Shown: positions 12,387-23,339, counted from the first letter of the stretch. The stretch: 64,000 nucleotides of DNA from Gonatopus flavifemur (GCA_018340375.1 JAFFJZ010000007.1:496001-560000); one strand, 5' to 3'. Program-made: numbers and translations. Notes: a model not told the origin generated them from the sequence alone.

Positions 12387-12749
12387 CTTTTTCTATTTTT
12401 CTTCTTGATTGAAAAAACTGACGGAATCACACTATTCTTCAAAATCAATCTGTTTGATCTTTGTATAAAATCTTCTCTTTGAAAATGAAGTTAACACAAT
12501 TTGGTTGTAGTGTTGATCAAGGTGTCATCGATACCACAGAATGAAAGCCACCGACTTCTAATATTTTGCTTCTTTGGAAACCTATATATGTATAAGGAAG
12601 GTAAGAATAATCAAAAATTGAATGTATGCATTAAGAAATTAAACCAAACATAATTGCATAATACAACAAAATTGTTCTTACTCGTGATATGAAACATCCT
12701 GAGCACGATTACCGCACAAAATACAATAAACATTGCGTCTCTTTTGCAT
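12387..12749 (-). pseudogene. THAP zinc-finger exons of the P element
   Basis: Exon 1 (12749-12682) starts MQKRRNVYCILCGNRAQD, supplying the first two cysteines of the C2CH THAP finger, and ends at a GTAAGA donor. Exon 2 (12581-12387) follows a TATATAG acceptor. Joining restores the HEFPK motif, then RSRWLSFCGID and KLC-stop-LHFQREDF, and it closes with NSVIPSVFS, the usual end of a THAP domain. All four zinc ligands (C, C, C, H) are present. The single defect is a TAA where the family normally has a serine between the last cysteine and LHF. These exons are too short for ordinary ORF calling. In P elements this domain binds the internal operator of the transposon. Confidence 0.85.
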
Positions 12750-12989
12750 TATCGTATAAATTCTGTATCGTTATTTAGTTTTTTATAACCTCATAACTCA
12801 CGATTAATTTCAAAACTTACATACATATATATATATATATATATTTATACTTCGGTAGGTATCAGAAGATTTCGTAAAAGATCGGAAACTTCGCACCTGC
12901 GCAATCAAGGAATATATCCGAAACATGTTGGCATCAGGCAAACGGGCTGGATCAGCACTCCATATATATATGCTCTAAGATATAAGGGT

Positions 12990-13196
12990 TCCTTGCACTG
13001 CGGGTATTACGGGCCCCGGGCCATATTTTGTGAAGAGGCGTTTTCTGAAAACACGAGAGGTGAACTGTGGGTTAAGTGTGTGATTTGTGATATGTGGGCT
13101 CACAATGATTGTGCTAGTTGCGGAAAAAAAATGTATACATTTGTAACTTCTGTAAATGGATTAAAACGAAAAAAATTGCCAGTTGGTTTATAATAA
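12990..13196 (+). pseudogene. Zinc-ribbon C-terminus of a pogo/jerky-type transposase
   Basis: The frame reads CEEAFSENTRGELWVKCVICDMWAHNDC, matching the PHD-like C-x2-C ... W...C..WAH..C tail found at the end of many insect pogo-type transposases. It lacks the final HxxC part and runs into a stop at 13192-13194. Its 5' continuation sits on the other side of the P element, near 6200-6268. Joining the flanks through one copy of the target octamer keeps the frame open, so the P element inserted into an already fragmentary transposon. Confidence 0.6.
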
Positions 13197-13242
13197 GTTA
13201 CTTTCTTTTTCTTTAACGCGGTATCCAAGCGAACCTTCAATA

Positions 13243-14519
13243 ACACATCGTTCAGTAAGCCCCGAGACTAACCCAGAGATGGTGCTAGTAGTACCAAACT
13301 GGCCACGTTTCCCTAGAATGCGAACCTTCACATGAAACGTGTAAAAATTTCACGTCGATCGGACCACAAACAGCAGAGTTATCGAGGTTAGATTAAAGTC
13401 ACTTTGTAATTTTTTGAAAAATGGAAAAAAGCGAGTTTCGCGTGTTGAAAAAACATTGTTTCTTAATGGGTAAAAACACCGTAGAAGCCCAACCATGGCT
13501 TGAAAAACGTTACCCGGACTCCTCTCCATCCAAACCAACGATTTGTCGTTGGTATGCTGAGTTTAAACGTGGTCGTACGGACACAAACGATGCGGAACGT
13601 TCGGGTAGGTCATTGGAAGCCGTTATACCAGAAAATGTGAGTGAAGTGTTGAAAATCGTAATGGAAAATCGCAAAGTGAAGGTCCGTGAGATTGCAGAAA
13701 TGACACAGATATCATCTGGATGCGTATTTACAATCCTTCATGAAAAAGGTTTTTTCTAAGTGGGTGCCGCGATCGTTTTCAGTGGAACAAAAGCAACAAC
13801 GAGTCGACGATTCAGAGAGTTGTTTATCGCTATTTACTCGCAATAAAAAGGATTTCCTGCGTCGATACGTGACCATGGATGAAACATGGATACATCATTT
13901 CACTTCGGAGTCGTATTCGCAATCATCTGAATGGCGCATGGCTGGCGAAAGCCGCCCAAAGCGTCCAAAACCGCAGCAGTCTGCTGGCAAAGTCATGGCG
14001 TCTGTTTTTTGGGATACACATGGCGTGATGTTCATTGACTACCTGGAAAAAGGTAAACCGATAAACAGTGATTATTATATCGACTTGTTGGTACGTTTGA
14101 AGGAGAAGATCGCAGCAAAACGACCGCACATGAAGAAGAAAAAAATTCTTTTTCACCAAGACAATGCACCATGCCACAAGTCCATGAGAACAATGGCAAA
14201 ATTCAACGAGTTGGGCTTTGATTTGCTCCCCCACCCCCCGTATTCGCCAGATTCAGCCCCCAGCGACTACTGGCTCTTTGCTGATCTCAAAAAAATGCTC
14301 CAGGGAAAAAAATTTGGCTCGAATGAGGAGGTCATTGCCGAAACTGAAGCCTATTTTGAAGCAAAGGATAAATCCTTCTATGAACATGGTATAGAAATGT
14401 TGAAAAGGCGTTGGAAAGATTGTATCACTCTAAAAGGAGATTTTATTGATGAATAAAAGTGATTTTTGAAGAAAAATGTTGTTTTCGTTGTTAGTCTTGG
14501 GACTTATTGAACGACTCGT
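13243..14519 (+). mobile_element. mariner element (mauritiana type)
   Basis: The 1277-bp element has TIRs of about 30 bp (ACACATCGTTCAGTAAGCCC at the left, the complement of ACGAGTCGTTCAATAAGTCC at the right) flanked by TA at 13241-13242 and 14520-14521. Length, ends and encoded protein are typical of a full mariner. The only clear lesion is a short deletion in the transposase. Confidence 0.92.
13421..14456 (+). pseudogene. mariner transposase with 14-nt deletion
   Basis: This DDE transposase carries out cut-and-paste transposition at TA sites. The N-terminal part (13421-13756) has the paired helix-turn-helix DNA-binding region from MEKSEFRVLKKHC to VFTILHEK. The catalytic part (13740-14456) contains VTMDETWIHHF (first D), HQDNAPCHKS (second D) and SPDSAPSDYWLF, with exactly 34 residues between the second and third aspartates: D,D34D. 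All three catalytic residues survive. The halves are in different frames because about 14 nt (encoding LGM and neighbours in related elements) are missing between two ATGAAAAA repeats at 13740. Otherwise the copy is open to its stop, so it died recently. Confidence 0.9.
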
Positions 14520-15141
14520 TATATATCTAGATATTAATGTTGAAGCAATGGTAGACCCAACTCTATTTTATATAAATTTATGAATAAATGAACATTTTTT
14601 CTCAATTGTTGTCCTGTTTTTTTCACATAAATATCTTGGAACCCATATTACCTGCATAAAAGTTGGTGATGGAAAAATGGGAAACTTGAGAAAAACCATT
14701 ATATTCCTCTGAGGGCTGCGAAGAATACATCAGGATCTCATGCAATCAGTGTTAGATAGTTCGGACAAGTATGCTGATTTATTTCCAATTTTTACACTGA
14801 AAATAGAAAACGTTGTTATAAAAAAAACCAAGTGGGGGCCCATATATCCACCCTTACCTCTACCTTTTTGATAGGAACTATCATATATCACACTATCGGT
14901 CCAAATTATTTCACCATTCTGAAAAATCAAATTTCTCCTAATACTTGTGGACTATATCAATATTTTGTTCCAAATATACATCTCAACGTCTGATTCAAAC
15001 GTATCATCTATAGAGACGAAGAATCATTGATAAAAAATGTATTTTCAATCATTTTTCAGAGTAGTAAAATAATTTTGATCGCTAGTGTACATTTTGAAAA
15101 AAGCAATGGTTATTGATACATTTTCTATCTATTGTGTACAG

Positions 15142-16400
15142 GTGGAGGAATCTGATGAAAATGAAATTACTCATCATAACTCAAGCCATGATTTCGTGCA
15201 ATCTGAATATCCAACAAATGAATCAATGAGTTTGAATGTATCATTACACAGTGCATTTATAAATTCGTCAGATGACACAAATCTTCCTCATTTTGCGGAA
15301 GAAAAGATCTCGAAGAAGGGACAATCAATTCGAAATTATTATGTTTGATTCATAGAAATATTAAAATGTTAACTTTCAAAAGTATCGATGAAATAATAAC
15401 AGTGCTGAGGAATGAAGGTCATGAGTCACTACCAAAATCTTGTAAAACTTTATTTGGGATAAGCAATGTAAAATGTAATACACGATTAATCCTTGATGGC
15501 AGAGGCACATTTGGCGAGTTCAAATATTTTGAAATTGAAAAACGCGTGAAAAATCTAATTGATTCAAAAGTTTTTTTAGATACTGGAATAAAAATCCTGA
15601 TTCATGTCGATGGAATAGAAATATCTCGTCATTATAAAAAAGGTTTTTGGTCAATAATGGGGAAAATTTTTTCGTCAAAATATGATGCGAAACCTTTTTT
15701 GATTGCTCTGTATCACAGACAGTCAAAACCCAAATCAGCAAGTGAATTTTTATCTGATTTTGTCGAAGAAGCGAACAAATTAATTCTGCCAGGCATTGAA
15801 ATAGACCGTCGGCATTATGAATGTGAGATAATTGGCTTCACATGTGATATGCCGGCTCGCGCTTTCATCAAATGTTGTAAAGGACATACGGGTTTTTCCT
15901 CATGGGAACGTTGTGAAACCAGAAGAATGACTGTCAATTTTGAACGAATTTTTCCAGAAACAACTTCTCGCGCAAGAACTTTTAAATCATTTGAAAATAA
16001 AATCCAATTAGAGCATCATTCTGGTCCTGAAAAAAGCCCGTTAATAAATCTTATCTTGTTAATTTGGATCCAATCAAATCAGTATTCTTGGAGAAAATGC
16101 ACGGTCTAGATTTGGGCATATCAAAACTTTTGCTCGAAAAGTTGATAAATGGTGGTCGTCATCACAGTATTGGTTCGAAAAATATTGAAATACTTCAAAA
16201 CTTTTTGAATATATTCCCAAAAGATATTCTAATGCACGGAAAAAAGAAAACAGCAATGGTTCCCGAGTAGCATCAGAATGTTGTATATATACTATGCACG
16301 TTCATAGTATATCTAAATGTACTATGAACGTTCATAGTACATATACAACGTTCGGATGCTACTTTGGTTACTGTGAATCGCAGTAATTCATTGCAAAATA
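15142..16400 (+). pseudogene. DDE-type transposase of unassigned superfamily
   Basis: An acceptor (TTGTGTACAG) precedes VEESDENEITHHNSS, then GQSIRNYYV, a 1-nt frameshift near 15345, and SIDEIITVLRNEGHESLPKSCKTLFG. The core has ILIHVDGIEI, FLIALYHRQSKPKS, the cysteine-rich block GFTCDMPARAFIKCCKGHTGFSSWERC and HHSGPEKSPL. After another shift near 16040 it continues LDPIKSVFLEKMHGLDLG. This arrangement (CDxPARA.xK...GH.GY..C..C and a later MHxxxLG) is shared by many unannotated insect and cnidarian transposase-like proteins. I cannot place it with certainty; a relationship to the EnSpm/CACTA group is possible. A MITE at 16262 cuts the C-terminus. Confidence 0.65.
16262..16367. mobile_element. 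MITE with ATGAACGTTCAT words
   Basis: A 106-bp hairpin starts CCCGAGTAGCATC and ends GATGCTACTTTGG, with TT on both sides (16260-16261, 16368-16369). Its centre is a repeated palindrome ACTATGAACGTTCATAGT. It interrupts the transposase frame after KKTAMV, which continues beyond it. Confidence 0.8.
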
Positions 16401-16695
16401 ATTAAAAATCAAATTCATGCCGCTCATTGCTGCGTCTCCCAGTAACCGTTGATGTCCAAGCAGCATTGACGAATTTAACTGCAATACACATCACTGTGAT
16501 CACGCTAACCTCTATCATTCAAGCGTGTTTTCTTTTGTTTTTCAACTGATTGCTGTTATGGACAGTAACCAGTGCTGTTTTCTTCTTTCCGTGTGGAATT
16601 TCAGAGGAAGAAGCATGATTCATCAGATTAAAAAAATTGGAAAGCTACGCAATTTGGCTTTTTTTTATCATACGCATCTGGTCTGTTTTTGTATT

Positions 16696-17010
16696 TTCCC
16701 AAGTAGCATCAGAATATACTATGAACGTTCTTCGAATATTCGAAATATATTTTATGTACATTCCAATGAAACCGTCTCATAGGTGCTCGAACGTATGTAA
16801 TCGAATATACGACGGTACGTCAATCGAACGGCGATTCAATGAATATTGTACATTTCGGATGTACTATGTACGTTCTAATCATAATTAAAACAATCTCATT
16901 CGAATATTCTATGAACGTTCATTATATGTTCTTCGTATCTCATTCGTACATTCTACGAACATTCCTATTTCGTATATACTTTGAACTCCTCTTGCATGTA
17001 CATGGGTTGG
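16696..17010. repeat. Partial relative of the 16262 MITE
   Basis: The sequence begins TCCCAAGTAGCATCAGAATATAC and contains scattered ACTATGAACGTTC, GAATATTCG and CGTACATTC words in both orientations, as in the 16262 element. A clear right terminus is not seen, so it is probably truncated. Confidence 0.5.
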
Positions 17011-17603
17011 GTTATTATGAGTTTGTATTCGTATGAAGAAATTGAATTGATTTCAATAAACAATTCAAACCTCAGCAATCATAAATGAAATTTTGTTTAT
17101 ACGTATGAATTGAAAGTCACTCTGAGTACACTTTTCTAAACGTCAAATTATTGAATGTTAGGAAGAATTGTAAAGACTTAATCTCTGTCGCCTGTTATGT
17201 TGAAACAACAAGATTCTATCAAAAGCAAACTTCAACTTGAGTGTCGTTTCTGTGTGTTTCTCCGAGATTCTCTGAAATACGAGAGGAGAAGGTCCCAGAT
17301 AAAGATGGTTTAACGAGTAAGATCCCACGAGACAGATGTCTGGGTCGACTTTCGTAGAGAAACTTAGGGTATAATGATGTTTACCCTTGACACTCGGATG
17401 TAAAGCAATACCTTCAACTAAAACAAATAAGACAGGGAAGAAGTTGACATAATGGTTTCCGGTTATTATCTTATGATAACAAACAGAGAGTAACAAATAG
17501 TATAACTCAAAACAATTCGATTTTCGTGTTGCTCAATACATTAATGAATCAATGATACAATTCTTTGAATCTTGAACCTTTTATATCTTTCCCTTTGTTT
17601 TAG

Positions 17604-17781
17604 GACATACATTTTGGAGAAAAATTTTCGCGCGAGTGGTCTGAAGGTGGTGAAGAACCAGTGAAAGATGGAGTTATAAATGGACCCAGAGGATTAGCTG
17701 GTCACTTGATGAGGAGACATGATAGCGAAGCCGGAAGACGTGCCGTTCGCTCAAGAATGCAACGTGTTTGCAAATGTCATG
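17604..17781 (+). CDS. Wnt ligand, penultimate coding exon
   Basis: The exon follows a TTTGTTTTAG acceptor and ends at CAT G|GTAAAT. It encodes 59 residues: DIHFGEKFSREW, a divergent glycine-rich insert, LMRRHDSEAGRRAVRSRMQRVCKCHG. The pattern xFG..FSREF...LM..HN.EAGR..V...M...CKCHG is found just before the thumb loop of all Wnt proteins. Wnts are secreted, lipid-modified, cysteine-rich signals that bind Frizzled and LRP receptors. The usual NLHNNEAGR is RRHDSEAGR here, and the insert makes the exon longer than in wg. It starts in phase 0 and ends in phase 1, matching the exon at 50918. Upstream exons (RWNC and ESAF regions) were not found in the window. Confidence 0.9.
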
Positions 17782-18962
17782 GTAAATAATTTTTATACTA
17801 TTTTAATGGCTCTACTCTACTCTTGATGTATTACATAACCTGATTGTATTTTATATCATTTATCCAGGAATTTTTGTGTTTTATTCCTCAATCTATCTTC
17901 GTAATGGAGATATCACACAAAGGTGTTTATCTAAGTTTTTACTTCTCCTTATAAAACTGCTTTCAGTCGATCACTCTTCCCTTGATTCTGATTCATGTAG
18001 AACTTAGATCCAACTGATTATTGGATATTTTGTAAATTCAAGATTGTAAAAAGAGTTCAATTTCTAGCAAATTGAACATGGATTCATTTGGATACTCAAA
18101 ATTCATAACAATTAAGAAATTTTTGTGGCTCAAATTCTAAATGTACATTGTTACTAAAAATAATAATAATCAGTTATGATGTTATGTACTCACTACTTTC
18201 ATCACCGAATAGAAACTCTCGTCGTCGTGAAATGATAATCATGCCTTTGGAAATCGCATTCCATTGAAACTAATCGACTTAAACTAAAAAAAATTACCGC
18301 CGCTATCGAGGAGTTGTTAATTCCAATTAAGATATCTCGCTTCAAACGTCTTCATTGATCTCATAAAACATCATCAGCGAGTCTGTTAATTTATCAATTC
18401 CACAAAAAAATTACATTACGCTACTGATATGGTATTAACTCACTAATGCAGGTAAAGCTTTCATTTTTCCTAATTAATCAATTATCATTCATCAAATATC
18501 TACTCAAGAATAACACCGAATATTCGCAAAAAAAAATACAAAAGAAAACCCATAATGAAATTGATATCAGGAATACTCATAAAACTTTAGCATAGAACCG
18601 TAATTACCCATGTAAAAACAGCTTCTACTGAAAAACAATATACAATCCCAGATAGCACACAGAATTCTGAATGAATGCGTTCCGAATACCACCAATTTCT
18701 GTAGAAGTCTTTAAGAATACCTGGAATCATCATACTGAGATCAAATAGAGTTCAGTTGTTATGCCCGTTAGGACAGTAAAAATGACAACTTTTAGAGACA
18801 CAAAATGAATACGTAACTCATTCACAGGAGTTCTTGACGAACTGAATTATGAATTCCTATACCAATCTAAAGTGAATACAGGTTTAAATCATATATGAAT
18901 TCTTCTCCAGTTCAAAATTATTGAAAAAGGAGGATAAATCGGTACAGGTTATGTTATACATA

Positions 18963-19210
18963 CACTGTAAAAAATATACTTCCTAAACTGCCAAAGAAGT
19001 TTGGCAGTTTTTTACACAAACTTTTTTTGTAAATTACCAAATAAAAATTTGTAAACATGCAAAAAATTTTGTGATTTCACGAAGATTTTTGGAAATTCAC
19101 AAACTTTTGTTCGGCAATTTACAAAAAAGGTTCGGAAATTATTTTTCCAAACTAAGTTTGTACATTTCCAAGCATTTTTGTTTGGAATTCAACAAATTTT
19201 TTTTACAGTG
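18963..19210 (+). mobile_element. CACTGTAAAAAA MITE, copy 1
   Basis: This 248-bp element is flanked by TA on both sides. It begins CACTGTAAAAAATATAC and ends TTTTTTTTACAGTG. Internal words such as TTTGGCAGTTT, TTTGTAAATT and TTGTTTGG alternate orientation. Nearly identical to 19378-19625, but in the opposite orientation. Confidence 0.9.
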
Positions 19211-19377
19211 TAATTGAATATCATTATTTTCAAATCATTAATATGCAAACCCCCTTATATATAAGTGTGTAATTTTAAAGGGTATCAATGATTCTTATTA
19301 TTTAGGAGAATTAAGCAGTATTCAGAAAATATTGTAAGGTATAATAAGGTTACTTGTTTGGTTAGAAATATCATGTA

Positions 19378-19625
19378 CACTGTAAAAAAAATTTGTTGAA
19401 TTCCAAACAAAAATGCTTGGAAATTTACAAACTTAGTTTGGAAAAATAATTTCCGAACCTTTTTTGTAAATTGCCGAACAAAAGTTTGTGAATTTCCAAA
19501 AATCTTCGTGAAATCACAAAATTTTTTGCATGTTCACAAATTTTTATTTGGTAATTTACAAAAAAAGTTTGTGTAAAAAACTGCCAAACTTCTTTGGCAG
19601 TTTAGGGAGTATATTTTTTACAGTG
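19378..19625 (-). mobile_element. CACTGTAAAAAA MITE, copy 2 (inverted)
   Basis: The reverse complement of the copy at 18963, with only a few differences visible over about 248 bp and TA at both flanks. The two copies 167 bp apart can fold into a long stem. Such similarity means recent activity of the family. Confidence 0.9.
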
Positions 19626-19781
19626 TATAATAGCATCCGAGCAAAGAAAAAAGGAAAAATATGTCCTTTATTCAAACTCTTCCCTTGTGAAAATTTATGT
19701 CATTTTGATCAAAACGCTTCATTTTTCTCTCAAAAAAATTGGAGGAAAAATGAAGCATTTTAGTCAGAAAGAAGTAAATTT

Positions 19782-20335
19782 TCCCAAGTGTTATGAAATA
19801 AATGAGCTGATGAATTTATCAAATTCCATGTATCGCAGAAGGAATCGTCTCCTCAGTTTGTCAAAAATGAGTCTCTTCTCAAACTTTTTGATATTGTTGA
19901 TGTGATGATGGAGAGGAGGTGCAAAATGATCCATATGTTCAAATGTGAGAAACTTTGATGTACCATAGACATGCTTTTCAACCCAACTTCCCATTGCAGC
20001 GTCTTAGATGGTCTCTTGCCTAGTTGGAAATATGATATGTAGTGGTAAGTTCTAAGCATCTGTTCACAGGAACAAAGGAAAATAGTCATATAAAAATATA
20101 AGTATACTTTATTTGAACTGTTATGAAATAAATAGGCAGGAAATATATACAATTCCTTGTACGATAGGAAGAATCGTCTCCTAAATTTGGAAGAAATGAG
20201 TTTCTACTTAAATTTCCTCATATTATTGATACGTTAATGAAGAGAGAAGATGCAAAACTGTCCATATTTGAATCTGAAAACATTGAGTAGACATGTTTTT
20301 CAGCCTAATATCCCAGTGCAGCATGTGAGATAATA
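19782..20335. repeat. Diverged direct repeat of about 230 bp
   Basis: Two blocks (about 19782-20015 and 20105-20335) share the order GTTATGAAATAAAT, AATCGTCTCCT, ATGAGT, ACATG.TTTTTCA.CC and CCCA.TGCAGC with many differences between them. It is an old tandem duplication inside the 18657-21558 element. No coding motif is present. Confidence 0.6.
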
Positions 20336-21699
20336 TATCGTCGATATATCAAAACGATATTGTGAGCATTTATTGGTTTATGTTGTGTACAAGACTAAGA
20401 TGATCCATCATTCCGTTTTATTATGTACAAAAGTCGAAAATCCATGGGTTAAATTTGTCATTGAAACATGTAGGAATTAAAATAATCGTTTATTTCTCAA
20501 TTATCGACGATAATATCGCGGCAACGCTACTTCACTGAATTTTCAAAGCCATATGAATATTGAGTAAATAAATCTATTCAATCAAATTCTGAAAGAATTC
20601 TTTCCATTACGAAAGGTTTATCTGTAAAACAGTAATGTATCGGAGGAAGATCGTGAGGTATAGGGAATGTTGGAATCGAAGAATTCTCTTTTTCCTCTGC
20701 GATCAGAAATGTTGTCTCTCCGGTCTGAAAATCAATTAATCATCGAATTATGATTTACGTATATTTTCTAAAGAATGAATCTTCTATACAGTTTTTTATA
20801 TTTAGTAATAATATGCATTGTCATGATCCCTTTTTTAATATGAATTGAGAATTGAAAATGATTCCTAAACGATGAACCAACTATAAAGCTGATAACCTAT
20901 AAATGTCAATAACTCAATATTTTTCACTATGCTTCAGTACCACTTAGGGATCTCAATTTATTTATAAAGTGCAATTCTGGCAACATTTTCAGCTATTGAA
21001 TATTAACAATTCCCAATCATTACCTGATTGTTTGAAAAGTACGTAGTAAAATTTCACTGATTTATTCCCATGCTTGAGCATCCTTATCTCACCTATAAAA
21101 TTGCCTTGCCAAACAAACTTCTTTCATCTCTTCATCAATTCCTGTTTAACGATTACTCTAAATTATTCATAAAAACACAAGTACTAATTATCTATATTCA
21201 TGTTTTGTGGATATGAAACTTTTAAAAATATATATTATTTACTTTTCATAAAAGAATTCTCTGGAATTGATGATGAATGCAAATTATAGAATTTCCTATG
21301 AATAACTTTGGATAGAAACAGAATTCTTCACGAATTCGTTCCAGAATTCATATTTACTGTCCTAACGAGCACTCTTATAGAATACGTAATGATTCTGTGA
21401 CGAAAAGTTGAAGAACTACGATATGCATTCTTTGAGAATTCTTTTGGGATACGATGTGTCCTAATAGAAATCTTTAGGAAGTCGTAAACATAAATAACAT
21501 GAGTATTCTTCAACCTGAATTCTTTGGTGAGTCGGAAGGGACTATCATGCTATCTGGGATATAATATAATCAATACAAAACTTTATACAATGTAATATCA
21601 TATAATTAATACAAAATATCTGTGAAATATGTGACAATGATGATCAAACAAAAGAGCATCTATCCACATGAATTTTTATATAATTGCATGAAATTATTA

Positions 21700-22962
21700 G
21701 GTGTATAACTTTGCTTCCGCCGTTTTGCAATAGATGGCTGTAGCGGTAAATGGTAGTTTAAATAAATAGATCATAAATGTCATACAATAAGCTTAGGTAT
21801 TTGTGAACATAACGCCATCGAAATATTAGTCGATTTGTGTCTGCATCATAAAGTTATTCTCGATTAAACATGTCAGCTTACGAGCCAAATTCTCGTCATT
21901 TGCGGGAGATTTTAATGTTCTGCTTTAATATGAAGAAATCTGCGGCTGAGGCTCATCGAATGCTCTCAAATACCTACGGTGAGACCGCTATTAGTGAAAG
22001 AACGTACCGAGAGTGGTTTCAACGCTTCAAGAATGGTGATTTTAACGTCGAAGACCAGCATGGCGGTGGAAGAGAGAAGGTTTTCGAAGATGCAGAATTG
22101 GAGGCATTACTTGATCAAGACTCGTGTCAAACGCAACAAGAATTGGCAGGATCATTGGAAGTGACGCAACCAGCCATTTCAAAACGCCTGAAGGTCATGG
22201 GAATGATTCAGAAACAAGGAAATTGGGTGCCGTACGAGTTGAAGCCAAGAGATGTTGAACGGCGTTTGTGTATTTGTGAACGGCTGCTTGCAAGGCAAAG
22301 ACTGAAGGGATTTCTGCATCACATTATGACTGGGGACGAAAAATGAGTTCATTACGACAATCCCAAGCGCAGAAAATCATGGACATCCCGGCCATGCTTC
22401 CACGTTGACGGCCAAACCGAATATTCACGGTCCCAAGGTTATGCTTAGTATTTGGTGGGACCAGCTCGGCGTAGTGTATTATGAGTTGTTAAAACCGACT
22501 GAAACAATCACAGGCGATCGTTGCGTTTGAGCCGAGCATTGAAAGACAAACGGCCGAAATATAACGAGAAACATGATAAAGTGATCTTACAGCATGACAA
22601 TGCTCGACCCCATGTTGCGAAAGTGGTCAAGACATACTTGGAAACTTTGAAATGGGAAGTGCTACCCCACCCGCCGTATTCTCCAGACGTTGCTCCCTCG
22701 GAGTATCACTTGTTTCGAGCAATGGCACACGGCCTAGCTGACCAGCGCTTCCGGTCTTATTAAGGAGTAAAAAATTGGATCGATTCGTGGATCGCTTCAA
22801 AAGATGACCAGTTTTTTCAACGCGGAATTCGTATGCTGCCCGAAAGATGGGAGAAAGTAGTGGCCAGCGATGGACAATACTTTGAATCATAAATGTATAA
22901 CCAGTGTTTTACAACAAAGCCTCGAATTTCGGAAAAAAACGGCGGAAGCAAAGTTATACACC
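21700..22962 (+). mobile_element. mariner element with GGTGTATAACTTTGC ends
   Basis: The 1263-bp element has nearly perfect 27-bp TIRs (GGTGTATAACTTTGCTTCCG and complement) and a TA duplication (21698-21699, 22963-22964). It is inserted in the Wnt intron in the same orientation as the gene. The encoded transposase is decayed. Confidence 0.92.
21870..22890 (+). pseudogene. Decayed mariner transposase (cecropia-like)
   Basis: The first frame (21870-22346) carries the DNA-binding half: HLREILMFCFNMKKSAAEAHRML, RTYREWFQRFKNGDFNVED and the second helix-turn-helix up to HHIMTGDEK. The normal DEKW tryptophan is TGA here. The following catalytic half is scattered over frames: GPKVMLSIWWDQLGVVYYELL, then LQHDNARPHVAKVVKTYL and HPPYSPDVAPSEYHLF, then DQFFQRGIRMLPERWEKVV. 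The third acidic residue reads E (APSE) where relatives have D. At least two frameshifts and two stops make it non-functional. It differs clearly from the mariner at 13243, so the two belong to separate lineages. Confidence 0.88.
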
Positions 22963-23339
22963 TAATACATAAAAATTAAAAGGGTCATATATAATCTGTA
23001 TGTCATTCTATCTTGAAAATAATTGTATACAATTCATATAGAATTTGTATCCTTTCATGGATTTCATATACAGTGCGCTTTCTGAATAGTTCCCAAGTTA
23101 AGGACACTTGAACTATTCTATACGTGTATACCACATCAATTTACAAATTGTTATTATTGGTCTGGAAATAGGTTGATGAATGCGTGTTACCTTAGTTCCG
23201 GCGTCCTTAACTTAGGCTGCCCCACAAACGCTTCTTCAAAATTTACATTTGAGTGTATGCTCCTTGATCCGCGTAGGGATCGACGATATCTATAAAAATA
23301 TCGATACTTACCGTGACTTGAATATCGATACACGGTAAA

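Larger units (their letters stand above)
6654..12749 (-). pseudogene. P-element transposase (THAP domain protein), broken
   Basis: Coding blocks in order on the - strand are: THAP exons (12749-12387), a coiled-coil exon (12255-11169), the catalytic region (about 9710-8517) and the C-terminal region (7750-6654). The protein would be a sequence-specific DNA-binding transposase that cuts and joins P-type ends in the nucleus. Disabling changes visible are: a TAA in the THAP domain (12491-12493), loss of one G near 11189 that shifts the frame before the exon donor, a CGA-to-TGA type stop in the LLPAP*TIRNWY stretch near 9600, a frameshift near 9540, and frame breaks near 8640. Each block is described separately. 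The family assignment is secure; exact exon borders are inferred from splice consensus. Confidence 0.85.
6269..12979 (-). mobile_element. P-family transposon with long TIRs and 8-bp target duplication
   Basis: The element is bounded by imperfect inverted repeats of about 150 bp that start CTTAGAGCATATATATATGG at both ends (6269 rightward and 12979 leftward). Directly outside is the same octamer, ATATAAGG, at 6261-6268 and 12980-12987. An 8-bp duplication is the hallmark of P-element insertion. The - strand between the ends encodes all parts of a P/THAP9-type transposase. The 6.7 kb length is inflated by three MITEs (7075-7300, 7751-8514, 11730-12232). Several stops and frameshifts show that the copy is inactive. 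It landed in an older pogo-type fragment, whose remains flank it. Confidence 0.9.
18657..21558. mobile_element. 2.9-kb long-inverted-repeat element, CCCAGATAGCA ends
   Basis: The ends CCCAGATAGCACACAGAATTC and GACTATCATGCTATCTGGG are inverted and flanked by AT on both sides (18655-18656, 21559-21560). Subterminal inverted matches (GTTAGGACAGTAAA near 18770, TTTACTGTCCTAAC near 21355) and numerous GAATTC/GAATAC words confirm the pairing. No transposase is visible. The centre has collected the MITEs 18963-19210 and 19378-19625 and a diverged direct repeat at 19782-20335. Confidence 0.75.

Noticed and set aside
17158..17496. A 112-codon - strand frame just before the Wnt exon
   Set aside because: No recognisable domain, opposite strand to the Wnt gene, and composition typical of intronic DNA.
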